64,000 nucleotides of DNA from contig OZ176051.1 of the NCBI GenBank assembly GCA_964247055.1, positions 11,656,001 through 11,720,000 on the forward strand, given 5' to 3'. Below the pieces are notes generated by a model. It was given only the letters and a program-made list of their open reading frames with translations. It ran no database searches and was not told where the DNA came from. The stretch comes from Paragordius varius (lineage: Eukaryota; Nematomorpha). Of the stretch, positions 25,901 through 36,340 are shown piece after piece. The translations under genes were made by a program, and so were the position numbers. How positions within the stretch are numbered: position 1 is the stretch's first letter; each line of letters opens with the position of its first letter.

Positions 25901-26803
25901 CCAATGTGTTAGACTTTAAATAAAAGCTAATATATAATTGTAATTGTTAATATTAATATGTGCCATTTAGGACTTCTATCAATATTTTTAATGAGTGTAA
26001 AATTATCAAAAATAAATTTTAATCAAATTATGCTAGATGTTACATCAAACTCAAACCCCCTTATTTTGCTGGTTAACTCTATTCGTATTCGCTAAAATAC
26101 AATTGTTCCAAATAAACATATAATCAAATAATTTTCATAATTTGACCCACTAAATTATAATATTCAATTTATTTCAAACATTAGCTCAAATATTTAACGA
26201 TTAATGAGTATTTGCCCTCTATGGTATTGCGTGGTGCCTTATTTTGTTGATCCTATTTAATTTAAATGAATCTATCTATTTTTTGAAATTTATTTCAAAA
26301 ATTTTCTTATTTTATTGGCTGAAATTTAGGAGCCGCGGCCACTTTTGGTATATTACGTCAAAATTTATATTTTAGCATCCCTTGGTAATTATTACTACTC
26401 TCTCTGTACAATGATATTTCATTCTACAGTATTTGATTAAATAAAGAATATTACGTATAATAAAAAAAACAAGATACCCTATATTTTAATAAATGGAACA
26501 AGTCTGTTCACAATTTCATTTATATAGGGATTTTAAGCCAAGCATCAGGCGTTGCAACCGGTGCAGAAATATCCCAAGCCAGTAGACAAGTCATAAATTT
26601 GGTTGAAAATCTGGCTCCGCATTCACACGGTAAAAGATACTTTCATTTTTAAGCAAAGTAAAGGTTTTAAAATTTTCACCGGAAAATTATAGATTTTATT
26701 ATTTGATACTTTTTTCACAATATTAATGGAATAGAAAACATAATACTACTATTATTACATATAGATGCAATGGCAGAGACATCATTTAACTCCCCAGATT
26801 CAG
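19976..26803 (+). CDS. Micro-exon gene, block A (exons 1-12)
   Basis: Exons and residues (junction residue omitted): 19976-20027 signal peptide; 22242-22298 FQNAQNSLNELDIDNKAL; 24949-24960 TQA; 25063-25092 ENFTAKLDP; 25523-25651 QSEKPEYRIIYKPAVVNNSD... to ...YKTLVK (42 residues, the largest exon); 25697-25711 LGVA; 25971-25994 LLSIFLM; 26037-26084 VTSNSNPLILLVNSI; 26330-26347 AAATF; 26376-26384 SL; 26528-26629 ILSQASGVATGAEISQ... to ...LAPHSH; 26765-26803 AMAETSFNSPDS. Several N-glycosylation sequons occur (NFT, NSS, NVT). The intron between exons 9 and 10 would be 28 nt. Exons 2, 4, 5, 8, 9, 11 and 12 are the best supported; 3, 6, 7 and 10 are supported mainly by phase and splice sites. An alternative reading of exon 6 continues into a hydrophobic stretch. 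Confidence 0.7.
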
Positions 26804-27710
26804 GTTTTTTCACATAAAATACTAAATAATCTATTCTCTTATGCACTTTATTATTTATAGTAATTTAATATAAGCATGCAAGATGGTTTTGAACCCATTA
26901 AAAATATTGAATTAAATTCCAAATATTTTTTTTAAAGACCAATCAATCTTTGTTATAAAGATATAATTTGATGCAGTGCAATGAGCTTACAAAAACACAA
27001 GATATTGCTTTCAGAATTCTCATGCTTTTGTTTTTGATTATTCAGAGTTGAATACTGAATATCATTATATTTCCCGTTTAAACAAATTAGCTTTATTAAG
27101 TCGCAATGAAACGAAAATTCAAAATAATGTCAAGTTATAGTAAAAAAATGAAACTGCATAATAATATGGCTTTATTTAGCCAAATAGCGTATTTCAGGTT
27201 CAATCATGTTCAAAACGGGTGAAAACACCTTATTTTAGATAAACCCTAATTCTTCTAATTCGATGCACGCCACGCAAAATTTGCTGCTACAAATTGAATT
27301 AAAGAATCGCTCCCTTATAAATTTATTGAAACTCTTTTGAAAGGATGAACTATTTTTTTTACCAAAATTTTGAGCTGTAAAAAAACCGACCATTGTAAAC
27401 GGATTTATTAACAATTTTACGATTTTGCTGAAATTTAAGGGCAAAGTATGCTTTTTATAGATAATTGTTTACTGGCATATATTTCATATCGCACGATCTC
27501 GGTGTATGTGTTTATTTTAAAAACATTAGCCTATTTTTAACGGGTTAAACTTTCAAAAATCATAAATTACATTGATTTGGTTTAAATTTTATAAATACAT
27601 TTATAATTGGTTAGCTTTTGGCTCTACCAAATATATATAATTTCCTTTGCTTTAGGGATAAAGTGAAAAGATATTTTTTTATAATTCGTAAAATCTAAAA
27701 TTAAAAAAAA

Positions 27711-27750
<40 letters not shown>

Positions 27751-30700
27751 TAAAGTTTTTATATATAATTTGTAGTATATTTTTGTATGCACTTTTTATA
27801 TTAATTACCATCATAGAGTCAAATCCTAGTAATATGGGTAATTAACTTGCACATTTACATATTTTAACCAATGTCCTAACACGTACTGTTTCATAATACC
27901 TGGTCTAAACAAACTTTTTTTACACTTGGATACAATACATTCATTTTAGTCCTTCGATTCTAATTCCGGTCGTTGAATACCCCAGGCCTTTCAAAAAATA
28001 TGGAAATCGAAACTATGGCAAATTTTTGCACTTGTATAACATTAATAAACCAAAACATAAAAAATAATTCCAAAGTATTTGATATTACTAATAAGGTAAA
28101 CTTAAAGGTAAAAATTTTGTCATAAAATAATACAAAATAAACCACTATTTCTGTTTCTATCAATGTTAGATATGGTTTAATTATTGTACCTTTAATTTTT
28201 AATAAATACACACGATATTTTTTAAAATAATGTAAAATAAAAATGGCGTCGAAATAGTTTGATATTAAACTTTCTTTTCAAACTAAATTTTATTTAGATA
28301 TTTCGGCTTAATTATATATTTTTTATTATAGCCCAATTTGAATCAAAGTCTTAAATAACAAAAGCTTAAAAAAATGTTTATGCATTAATATAGACTTAGA
28401 AGACGATGTTTTCGAAGCACCCAATGCTGGCCCTACTGGTTATCATAATAATTTATTAAAAAACCTATTTTATTCGATACACCTTTTCTATTTTTTAGAG
28501 GACAATCCACCGATTCAAGAAGAAATCCCAAGTAAAACAAATTCTAATAGAATCCCAATTACATGGGAACAATTGATATTATATTTTTAAATATTTTAAG
28601 ATGGGGACAATCGTCCTCCTTCGCCAATTAGAGGTTTTACGATATCATAATACTTTACATAGAAGAATCACTTAGGACTTCATCTAGTTCTGGTTCGTTT
28701 TATATGTTATGTTTTTCACTAGCCAGCGTGGAAGGTATGTTTAATATTAAAGTATCCTCAAATTACTTCTAACAATTTTACTGGATTTCTGTTTGCATTC
28801 TTGTTATTTAAAAGCTATTTAACATATTTTTTATGCAACAAAAATGGGCATTTCCCAATAATTTTTTGGTAATAAATTTATGCTTCCAGGTGTACATTTT
28901 ACCGATTTTTTGGTAAAAATATGTAAATTGAAAGGATATCAAATATTTTTATACAAAATGTTTTACATCGGTTTCTACAAAGTTTGCCCATCTCTCAGGT
29001 AGTTCATGAATGCCGTGCCAGAAAAATTGATTGACTTTTGCAGTAAACCATTTGTCAAACCATCTTCCACCGAAAATATAAAAATACCGCTCTTGGTGCC
29101 CCAATGCGAAATTCTTCAGATGGCGCCAGTCAGGAGAGTTCAGCGGATCCAGAAAATTCTCTCTCCGATGCGATTTGGTGTTTTTAGCTGATTTTCCTGC
29201 GTGAGCCGATGTAATGTTATATGTCTAATTGGTTGTTATTCTAATGCATGGTTAAGGAATTTGTTAGCGATCGTGTTGGATTAATCATTTCACGGAACTT
29301 TTAACGGCACAATGTCGCTCTGATTCCACAAGAGATCATATTTCTTAAATAGAACGGCTGAAAGCCACGTTTTTTGAATTTCCAAATAAGGCCATTTTTC
29401 ACCTGTCCCCATTCGATGCATAAATGATTCTGTTAGTGACGTTGAACAAGATTTTACAAGTCACTTTGCGATTTTTATTTGGCGTTTAATCAATTGTTTT
29501 GGACCAATTCGGATTTATTGTATCCCATTGTTCGTAGACATCTATTCGTAATACGTATAATACTTGTGTTGTTGTTAAGTTTGAATTGGGTCATCATACA
29601 GTAATTGCACTTAAATGATTTAACAGTCGTGTGATTGGCTAGAGGGTCCACATTCTTTCACAAGAAATCACAACTTTTATTATTTCCGAAATCATCTTTC
29701 ACATGTGATAATTGATAGAGAATGTCAGCCATGTGTTTTAAAAACGATAATTTTTGAAAGCCTTTTTCTTCCTATGGCAATGCGCATCGCAAAGGTTTAT
29801 TTCAAGCACCTAATTCGACATGATGACTATATGATTATGATAATTGGACGTTGGTTTAAACTCAACTGATATGTGTATGTTGCTTAACAAAATGGGGTAC
29901 GCAAATTAGTCGTCTGTGTATTTGACGTATTCTAAAAGCCTGTATGAATTTATTAATACACTCATAATTTTTGCGAAAATTGCTTTACGGCCTTTCATGT
30001 TTTGACCCAATATGCGATTTATTCATATTAAATTAAACCAAATATATTTCAATCTGAAAGATGGCTTCATCAGCAAAGTAGCTCTAAAAAATTTGTATTT
30101 TCACAGTTTTCGGTATAAGTAAAACCCACTAGACCCCAATACATAATTATAAAAATAAATTATTTTGTTTTGCTGAAATTTATTTTTGAATACCATTGTA
30201 GCTATAACCTTTAATTTCCTTAATCAACCTAATATATTTAGCACCTAATGCAATGAGTCCAGCAGCAATAGGTTTATTCATAATAAAATTTTTATGAGAT
30301 CCATTAATTATTTAATTCATTTTTTGTTACACACAATATATCTCTACTAAATTCATAATATATAATATTTTAATTTATATATATAATTTTATCTTAGCTC
30401 GATTTGAATTACATTATGCAAGTATATAATCTTTATACCTTAAAAATATAATATTAAACACACTTTTTTAGTATTTCGGCAATTACGAGCGGGTAATATT
30501 ATCATTAACCAATATATATATATATATATATATAGCCATAATCAATTTGCGATATAGTAAGAAATTTTTCATAAATTTAAAAATACTAAAGCTGCTGGAA
30601 TCCTGAGTCAAGGTTGATCATGTCTATCTAATTAATATCCTTTTTAGATGCCAATTCGTTTGCCGGAGGTCACAAAATATATTTTCTATAATTTAAAATG

Positions 30701-33700
30701 TGTCATCGCGTAAATGATTTATAAGAGGCTAATATATAAATAAATATATCCGGGAGCAGTACTCGGTGAATCGCATTGAATTTCATTATATTTATGGATA
30801 GGGCGGAAGCTTATGCTTTACTTAAAGTAACTTGCTGTTAATTTATATTATTAAAACCCGATTGTGAAATCTTTGTAGTACATAAATTTTTTCGAATTCA
30901 AGAGTTTGTATCAATATATCTGTAAACTATTTTGCATTAGGCCACAAAATAGAACCCAAAATCGTTAGGGAAATTTTTTTTAATCGTACGAAATTAGAGT
31001 ATGTGATCTAAAAATATTGGTCGGAAAAAAAAGAACCGGGTTGCTTTTGAAAAATGGTGTTGGAATCGGTTGTTAATGTCTATTATTATTTTAAATAACA
31101 TCCAACTCATTATTTATTATTCTTTGCGGAGGTAAAGTTCCATTGATGAAACAACATAATAACTTCATAAATGCCAAAATATCATTGGTGAAAAAAAGGC
31201 CAAATCAAAATATATATAAAATATTTTTTACAATTTTTTGTTATTTTAACATTTCGATGAAATAACGAATTAAAATCCTACATAATTTATATATATACAG
31301 GAAATTTTGATGGCAAAATATAACCTTTAATAACGTGCGAAATTGTTTTTCTGAGGTCACCGAAACTGGATTGATTTTTAAAACACTAATGAGGCAATCA
31401 AAGCAGTTTTTAAAATTTATAAAATCCGGCTTGGTAGCAGAGTTAGAACCAGATTTATATAAAAAACAAATTTTTTCCCACTAATAGAGTTTTTGAGTGT
31501 CCCTATTTTTTTACTATTTCATGAAAATTAAATTTATTAATCTAGTTATGCAAATGTTGGATCATCGTAATTATTATAATGCTAATATTGTTCACAATTA
31601 TTAACATAAATATTGTATGACACTTGTTTTATATATGGGCTAAAGTTACCCTGACCAACGGTATATCTTTGCTTAATTTCCATTAACTACCAAATTGCCA
31701 TTTTTTTTATTTTTTCTTTATAAAAATTATAGAAGGCGGTTACGTTCAACTGATACAAAGTATCATTATTGCTAATTCTAAAATATCGAATCCAAAAATT
31801 TAGGATTAAGAGACATTGGTATTATTTAACCTCTAATCTTTAAAGGATATTTTCAACACATTGATAGTTATGTGCGAAGTATAATTTAATGATGATAAAT
31901 AAATACTAAAATATAGCTTTGGCTAGCACACAAACACGTATAAAATTTATTTAATTACAATTTTGATAAATAAATAGGACATATCAAAATTAATATTTAT
32001 TAATATAATTTTAATTACTATGTTTAATAAATTTTTGTGTTCACATAGGTTTGGAAACCTTTTTTGATAGTATGTCTACATAAATATTAAATTCATTTAA
32101 ATTATAGATTTACTATTAGTTTTTGCTGTTTAACATTTGTTATTACAAATAGTAACACTATTTTATAACCCAAGTCAAAATGCAGAATCGTAATCGGATT
32201 AGATCTCAAAATCGTTAAAATAAAACAAGGTTTTATAATTTAAAGGTATTTCTATGGGAAAAATGGAACTGGAACCGAGTTAGTTCTAAAAATATCAAGT
32301 GATCACTAGTTGTAGAGGGGTTTACTTTTGTTTTTCTAATTCTGAAACGAACATAAACTATTGCAATGTGCACAAAAATAAAACAAATGATCAACATTCT
32401 CATCAAAAACATATAATTAGTGTGTGCTAAGGGCGAGTCAATTATAAAAATAAAACTTTGATATCGATGTGAAATATCAAAAAACACTAACCTGCAATAT
32501 GTGATAAAAAATTAGGTTGGTCGCTTTTTGCCTTTGTGTAGAAAGACGATGCTGAACAAAAAATATAAATAAAATTTTGACGGAGATCGGTATAAATTTG
32601 GGTAGTTGTAAGAAAGTTATTTTACTTTCATAGAAATTCAAATTTGATCAAAGTTAAAATGTTGAAGTTGAACATTTTTTCCTTTTGTCTATTTAATTAT
32701 GTACTAATTTATTGCATAAGCACGCATGTGCGTACTGTATACATATTATAAAAAAATTTAAGCAAAACAATATATATATCGTTTAATTATTTTTATGTGT
32801 GACCCAATAACACATGGATCCCGCAAATTTTCCTTTTCTTAAAATAAACATAAAGGCCGAATAAATTAATATTTAAATATTTACATTCAGAAATACAGTA
32901 AAAATTATACGGACAAACTGTAAAAATATAAACACAAATTTTTTTTAAAAAATAACCATACTTTTTAAGCCTTGATTTATCCTATAAATAACATTTCTTT
33001 ACACTCGTAAAATACATATTGTATTACTAATTTACTTTTTCTATATTATACTTTGTAGTTAAAAACAATGAGTTATATTTAATTAAGATTAAAAAGATAT
33101 GGTTGTTTTGAAAAAATTATTTTTCTATTTTCACGTTTTGTCCGTATAATTTTAATTTTTACTTTAATTAAAGCCGATTAAATTATGTAATATTTGTCAA
33201 ATGTATTATTGAATTAAAATATAAAACAATTAATTATCTTTTATATAAGTCCCAAAATGATCGTTCGCCTTCTTATGTGAGTAGATTCATTAAAAAAAAT
33301 TGTTATATTTGACATCATTTTAAGGCACCAAATATTAATAAAAGAGGCGAATAAAATTAAAAATATAAACTATTTTCAAAAAATGATAGATGCCGTATAC
33401 TAATTAATTCTTTATGCTTAGATCTCGCCATATTTCCATATGGTGCAAATACATAACATAAGTCCGTATATAAATATAATTACTCGTAAGGCTCAAAACT
33501 AATGCTAAACTGATACGTTTTTATCAAAATATATCCGAATATTTTTATTGTTTCCTCTGATTAATGCACTTAATCTACAAGAACATAATGTATATGTATT
33601 AATTCTTTCATCGAAATAAATTTTTTATGGTATTTGCGCATAAGGGCTGTATTGTAAAAAGCTTTATGTAACAGACATATGTTGTGGGCTGTCCAAACTC

Positions 33701-34481
33701 AAATTTATCAAAATTTACACTTCTATCCTTTTTCAAATAATTTAATTTAGTATTGCAACAAAGAATTTTGGGTAAATATGTTCACAATTATTCTATAATT
33801 CTATAGAGGATACAGGTCATTTATTGGGTAAAATAAGTATATATAATATTTGTATTAGCTGCTCCAAGCCAAGTTATCGGTAAATTTATAAAAAATAAAT
33901 TCATAATTTTTTAGATACTGTCGAACATGTGACAGGTTGGATTGCGATATTTGTTTCATTTATATTGCCATAAATAAATATATAACACCTTTATTGTGTA
34001 ACATTAGATGCGATTGAGCTAGATGAAGGTAGACTTAATATATTAATTTAAAACCCAAAAAAAGCTTTAACATTTTTACCATCGTTATTTAATATACTGG
34101 AGCATTAAATAATTTTAAAATATCGTCTTCGGGCCAAACTACATAAAAATGTTTCGACATAAACTCTAAATCGATAATATTCATTTGCAAAAATGTCAAA
34201 TTAATTGTTTAATCTTCTAATTTTTCAGAAGACCAAAATAGTTTATGTTGTAGGGTGAAAGTTTTAGGCTTTCATTTACAGAATTTAAACTTATTGGACA
34301 TGTTTAAGAAATTTACGATAATAATGATAAAATTAATCCGTATTTATTTTGTCATATTTAGCTATTGATGTGATTTGTAAGATGAGCTTTATAAAAATAT
34401 TTAAAAAATATATTTATATAGTCTCTCACATGGCAAGTTTATTCATTTTTTAATTTTTTTCAACCTTTAGCCGAAGAATAA
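19976..34481 (+). CDS. Micro-exon gene: about 39 phase-1 exons, secreted protein of about 384 residues
   Basis: A 14.5 kb gene built almost entirely of tiny exons. Exon 1 (19976-20027) encodes the signal peptide MTMKHLILLIVIIGIVQ. All later exons start with the last two bases of a codon and end with the first base of one, so every intron is phase 1 and every internal exon is a multiple of 3 nt. Summed exon length is 1155 nt, exactly 385 codons including the stop. No junction codon is a stop. Exons are GC-richer and more hydrophilic than flanking DNA. The stop (34479-34481) overlaps an AATAAA. This layout matches micro-exon genes of schistosomes and, in spirit, aphid bicycle genes, but I recognise no homologue. 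Individual tiny exons may be wrong or missing; the overall pattern is what I trust. Exon coordinates are in the four block entries. Confidence 0.75.
21405..21527 (-). CDS. Possible terminal exon on the antisense strand inside micro-exon gene intron 1
   Basis: Minus-strand reading KKPTDNKKKTNDSALTHHAY then NCKHKVNGRPKLLIQMNKDD and a stop. It is hydrophilic and protein-like, in a locally less AT-rich block, with an AAAG acceptor candidate. However, all three plus-strand frames are also largely open here, so coding strand is not certain. Candidate upstream minus-strand blocks near 21640-21800 could not be joined in phase. Confidence 0.3.
   Translation of the reverse strand, partial: KKPTDNKKKTNDSALTHHAYNCKHKVNGRPKLLIQMNKDD
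22533..22819. mobile_element. Tc1/mariner-type MITE flanked by TA, copy 1
   Basis: Ends CCGTTTACAATTC and TATAAATGG are inverted to one another, and the copy is flanked by TA on both sides (22531-22532, 22820-22821). Inside the left end is a short tandem series of CACCCTTGAACAATT-like blocks; the right end carries AGGGTGAATTGTT. A second copy lies at 46557-46816 and a partial one at about 22890-23060. No coding capacity. Confidence 0.65.
23284..24355 (-). repeat. Composite interspersed repeat, copy 2
   Basis: Same family as 13.97-15.57 kb but inverted and shorter: the unique terminal part (CTATATATTTATAAAAATGG ... GCCCTTTTTTGAAATAGGCC ... CGCTCCCCCCGTAAAATGCC) is present twice in tandem (23284-23800 and 23825-24190), with almost none of the 315 bp array. 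The far end carries the palindromic CCACATATGTGG and ends near a CCCCCCAGAAGTCCG block. It lies in the second intron of the micro-exon gene. Confidence 0.7.
27046..28734 (+). CDS. Micro-exon gene, block B (exons 13-20), acidic and proline-rich
   Basis: Exons: 27046-27075 LNTEYHYIS; 27198-27218 SIMFKT; 27817-27828 SNP; 28394-28438 LEDDVFEAPNAGPT; 28499-28531 DNPPIQEEIP; 28601-28633 GDNRPPSPIR; 28663-28692 ESLRTSSSS; 28723-28734 SVE (12 nt). The last five form a tight series with introns of 60, 69, 29 and 30 nt. The introns are almost pure A/T while the exons are not, which makes this cluster the clearest proof of the gene's architecture. The encoded stretch is acidic, then proline- and serine-rich, suggesting a flexible segment. 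Exons 13-15 are less certain. Confidence 0.75.
27235..27427 (-). CDS. Possible antisense exon in a micro-exon gene intron, unknown
   Basis: After a TTTCAG acceptor the minus strand is open for 64 codons: KIVKLLINPFTMVGFFTAQN then FGKKNSSSFQKSFNKFIRE ... FCVACIELEELGFI and stop. Composition is plausible for a protein, but a 34-codon plus-strand reading overlaps it and no joining exon was found. Reported because it is the longest open minus-strand block in this interval. Confidence 0.3.
27712..27749. repeat. (TA)n microsatellite
   Basis: About 19 uninterrupted TA units. Similar but shorter tracts occur at 30511-30533 and 45329-45354. Confidence 0.95.
27925..28330 (-). mobile_element. GGGGTAT-family MITE, partial inverted copy
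   Basis: Reads the family's right terminus inverted (CACTTGGATACAATACATTC, then GAATACCCCAGGCC) followed by the family body to about 28330. The opposite terminus is lost. It sits in the intron before micro-exon 16. Confidence 0.7.
28966..30090 (-). mobile_element. Dead Tc1/mariner-superfamily transposon
   Basis: On the minus strand the N-side part contains YFADEAIFQI near 30081-30051, matching the FSDE catalytic-Asp motif of Tc1/mariner transposases. The C-side contains a LAPSE-like segment near 29120 and FFWHGIHELPERWANFVE at 29030-28976, the typical GI.KLPERW C-terminus. Frames change many times and stops are frequent, so it is long dead. The N-terminal helix-turn-helix region and clear terminal repeats were not found. 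It is inserted between micro-exons 20 and 21, antisense to that gene. Confidence 0.75.
30242..32069 (+). CDS. Micro-exon gene, block C (exons 21-31)
   Basis: Exons: 30242-30271 PNAMSPAAI; 30398-30421 RFELHYA; 30472-30492 FRQLRA; 30592-30612 AGILSQ; 30648-30668 ANSFAG; 30941-30985 HKIEPKIVREIFFN; 31646-31660 TLTN; 31733-31759 GGYVQLIQ; 31804-31818 LRDI; 31917-31937 LASTQT; 32049-32069 LETFFD. Five of these are exactly 21 nt. Exon 24 (AGILSQ) echoes the start of exon 11 (ILSQASG), hinting that the gene grew by exon duplication. The intron between exons 24 and 25 is 35 nt. The 1.5 kb intron in front of exon 21 carries the dead mariner copy. Exon 26 could extend into a stop at 31011 if it were an alternative terminal exon. 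Confidence 0.65.
31311..31484 (+). CDS. Unassigned 57-codon coding-like block in a micro-exon gene intron
   Basis: Plus-strand reading WQNITFNNVRNCFSEVTETG then LIFKTLMRQSKQFLKFIKSG, LVAELEPDLYKKQIFSH and stop. It is hydrophilic and protein-like. It does not fit the phase-1 exon series (no phase-1 acceptor or donor), so it is either an alternative terminal exon entered from another phase, a nested gene fragment, or chance. Confidence 0.3.
   Translation, partial: WQNITFNNVRNCFSEVTETGLIFKTLMRQSKQFLKFIKSGLVAELEPDLYKKQIFSH
32233..32487 (-). CDS. Possible membrane-protein exon, antisense, unknown
   Basis: Open minus-strand block with a hydrophobic segment MLIICFIFVHIAIVYV followed by basic and Ser/Thr-rich residues RFRIRKTKVNPSTTSDH, a layout like a transmembrane helix with a cytoplasmic flank. 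Splice partners were not found. It lies in the long intron between micro-exons 31 and 32. Confidence 0.3.
   Translation of the reverse strand: MFFDISHRYQSFIFIIDSPLAHTNYMFLMRMLIICFIFVHIAIVYVRFRIRKTKVNPSTTSDHLIFLELTRFQFHFSHRNTFKL
33422..34481 (+). CDS. Micro-exon gene, block D (exons 32-39) and stop codon
   Basis: Exons: 33422-33442 LAIFPY; 33807-33827 DTGHLL; 33859-33879 APSQVI; 33915-33935 TVEHVT; 34008-34028 AIELDE; 34229-34240 DQN; 34362-34376 IDVI (donor GTAAGA); 34471-34481 EE and TAA after a strong polypyrimidine tract (TTTTTTTCAACCTTTAG). The first five are all 21 nt and three of their introns are 31, 35 and 72 nt. AATAAA directly overlaps the stop, giving a very short 3' UTR. The C-terminal residues are acidic. 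Confidence 0.65.
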
Positions 34482-35937
34482 TAAAACAGCGTCATTATAA
34501 ATAATCATATAAATAAATATATTCTTTTTTAATTATCATAATAAATTATATTAATATTCTATCCATATAAAATGGTAAATCTGACTAGCTTCTATAACGT
34601 TCTGCATGCAGTGTCTAATACGCTCTTAAGATATTATATGCAGCCCACAAAAAATTTGGTCAATAAATCCATGATTTGTAATTAATTACAAATGAAATTA
34701 AGAATATTAGGTAATTTTATCGTCCGAATAAGTTAAAAAAATTTGGTAATAGAAAAAAATATAAATATACATTAAATGCTTATTTTTTAGAGATTTTTAA
34801 TCTATTAGCATATTTATCAATGCCCTTGAAGTTTCGATTTTTTTAATTAAAAAAGCGGCTCTCTTTGAATAAAAAACCCTTCTCTAAAACTTAAAAACTA
34901 TAAACAAAAGATATTGTTAAATATTTGGAATGATTTAATTAAAATAAACTATAAAATTTTATTTAAACTTTGATTTAAAAAACACAATTCGTAGCAATCC
35001 CTAAAAAAGTACAGTTTTTCTCAAAATAATTTAACCGCATATTCATGATGTGATTTATTAAAGCTTTACCTATAAGACCTGTTTTAATTCTGCTATATCT
35101 GGTTATAATATAATTTGCTTAAATAAAACAATTTTTTCCTCCAAATCAGGGGTATTCAACACACGAACACACTGAGGACTGCAGTCAAAAAAATATAACG
35201 TATGGATAGCATAATATTTATTATATTACAACTACCATATAACTGAAAAATTACGACCGCTATATATCTATTGGTTTATTCGGTTGACAAAATTCGGAAA
35301 TATATATTTATTCGCCTCAATTTCTAAAATCATTTAGGTGTATCTTCGATAAAAAAATTCTAATAATCTTTACAGTTGTCTATAATGAATGATAATTTTG
35401 ACCGTTAAGAACTTAAATCCAATTTGAAGGTTTTTAAATTTTTATCAAACAATCAAGGATCTAAATAAACAAATATATTTGATTCTGAATGAATTAATAT
35501 TAAAATATTATTTATAAAAGTAAATAAATAAATATAACTCATAAAATGTTTATAATTTAAATAATTTTATACAATTAATTTATTTTTATAGTGTGAATAA
35601 TCAGTGTTTTTTTTGTAATATGTGAGATGAAAAATTTTAATTTTATATTTTTCGCTCCAAGCCAGATTCAATTTTATTATGACATGGGATATTTAACCAA
35701 AAAAATATTAATGAAATCATATTCTAGTATATTAACAGAATAATATCAAACCTCATTTTATTTGAGGGTAATTTTGCACAAAGAGATTTAATTTAATTAA
35801 ATAATAATTTTTTAGTTTTAGGAGCATAAAACCATAAATAAAATATTTAAAATACACCCATTTTATATGCCACCTTTTAACCTTTGAATTTAATCGCTTA
35901 TAACATAGTGTCCACAATATAAATATTACCGGCATTT
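34482..35937. other. AT-rich spacer; possible hAT-type end near 35.15 kb
   Basis: CAGGGGTATTCAACACACG at about 35154 and GGACTGCAGTC nearby resemble hAT-type MITE termini seen at 11.2 and 45.0 kb, but the other end is not clear. No gene supported. Confidence 0.35.
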
Positions 35938-36310
35938 TTGCGTTTAAAGGTTACAGCCCGTTTTAGTAGAGGAAAAAAATTTGAGTTTCGGAGCTCACAT
36001 CTAAAAATTAAATATTATAAAATTATTTTGCTTTATAAAAGTAATTTTATGATATACAGTGATATTTTTTGGAATGAAGTAATTAGCTTTTCATTAAAAA
36101 AAATTATTACAAAAATATGGTATTTTTCCATTTTCCAATATGGAACTCTTAGAAGTATGAATAACTTATATCACTCGCAAGGCCACCAAAGCACCATGAG
36201 AATCCTGATACATTTTCTCTCAGAATATATTTATTTTATGAAGATACTTATTCATGATCCCAATTTTATACACTGTGTAATTTATTTTAGGGAAGCATAT
36301 TTTAATTGAG
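35938..36310. repeat. Foldback-element arm fragment
   Basis: Shares the blocks GAGCTCACATCTAAAAATTA, GATATACAGTGATATTTTT and CACCATGAGAATCCTGATAC with one arm of the foldback elements at 38.0-39.65 and 45.4-46.45 kb. A 123-codon reading across it is not conserved between copies and is not called as a gene. Confidence 0.6.
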
Positions 36311-36340
36311 ACTATATTCATTATTTTTTAAAGGTTCAAA

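Noticed and set aside
26995-27052. Hydrophobic reading IAFRILMLLFLIIQ as a possible membrane helix of the micro-exon protein
   Set aside because: It is the T-rich tract in front of a good acceptor; T-rich DNA encodes Phe, Leu and Ile by default. The exon after the acceptor (LNTEYHYIS) fits better.
30187-30295. Minus-strand reading MNKPIAAGLIALGAKYIRLI, suggestive of a mitochondrial Tim14-type N-terminus
   Set aside because: The plus strand over the same bases has a splice-bounded 30-nt phase-1 exon (PNAMSPAAI) fitting the micro-exon series on both sides, and no J-domain exon follows on the minus strand.
35938-36309. 123-codon open frame
   Set aside because: It coincides with a foldback-element arm that is not open in the other two copies and has an A/T-driven composition.
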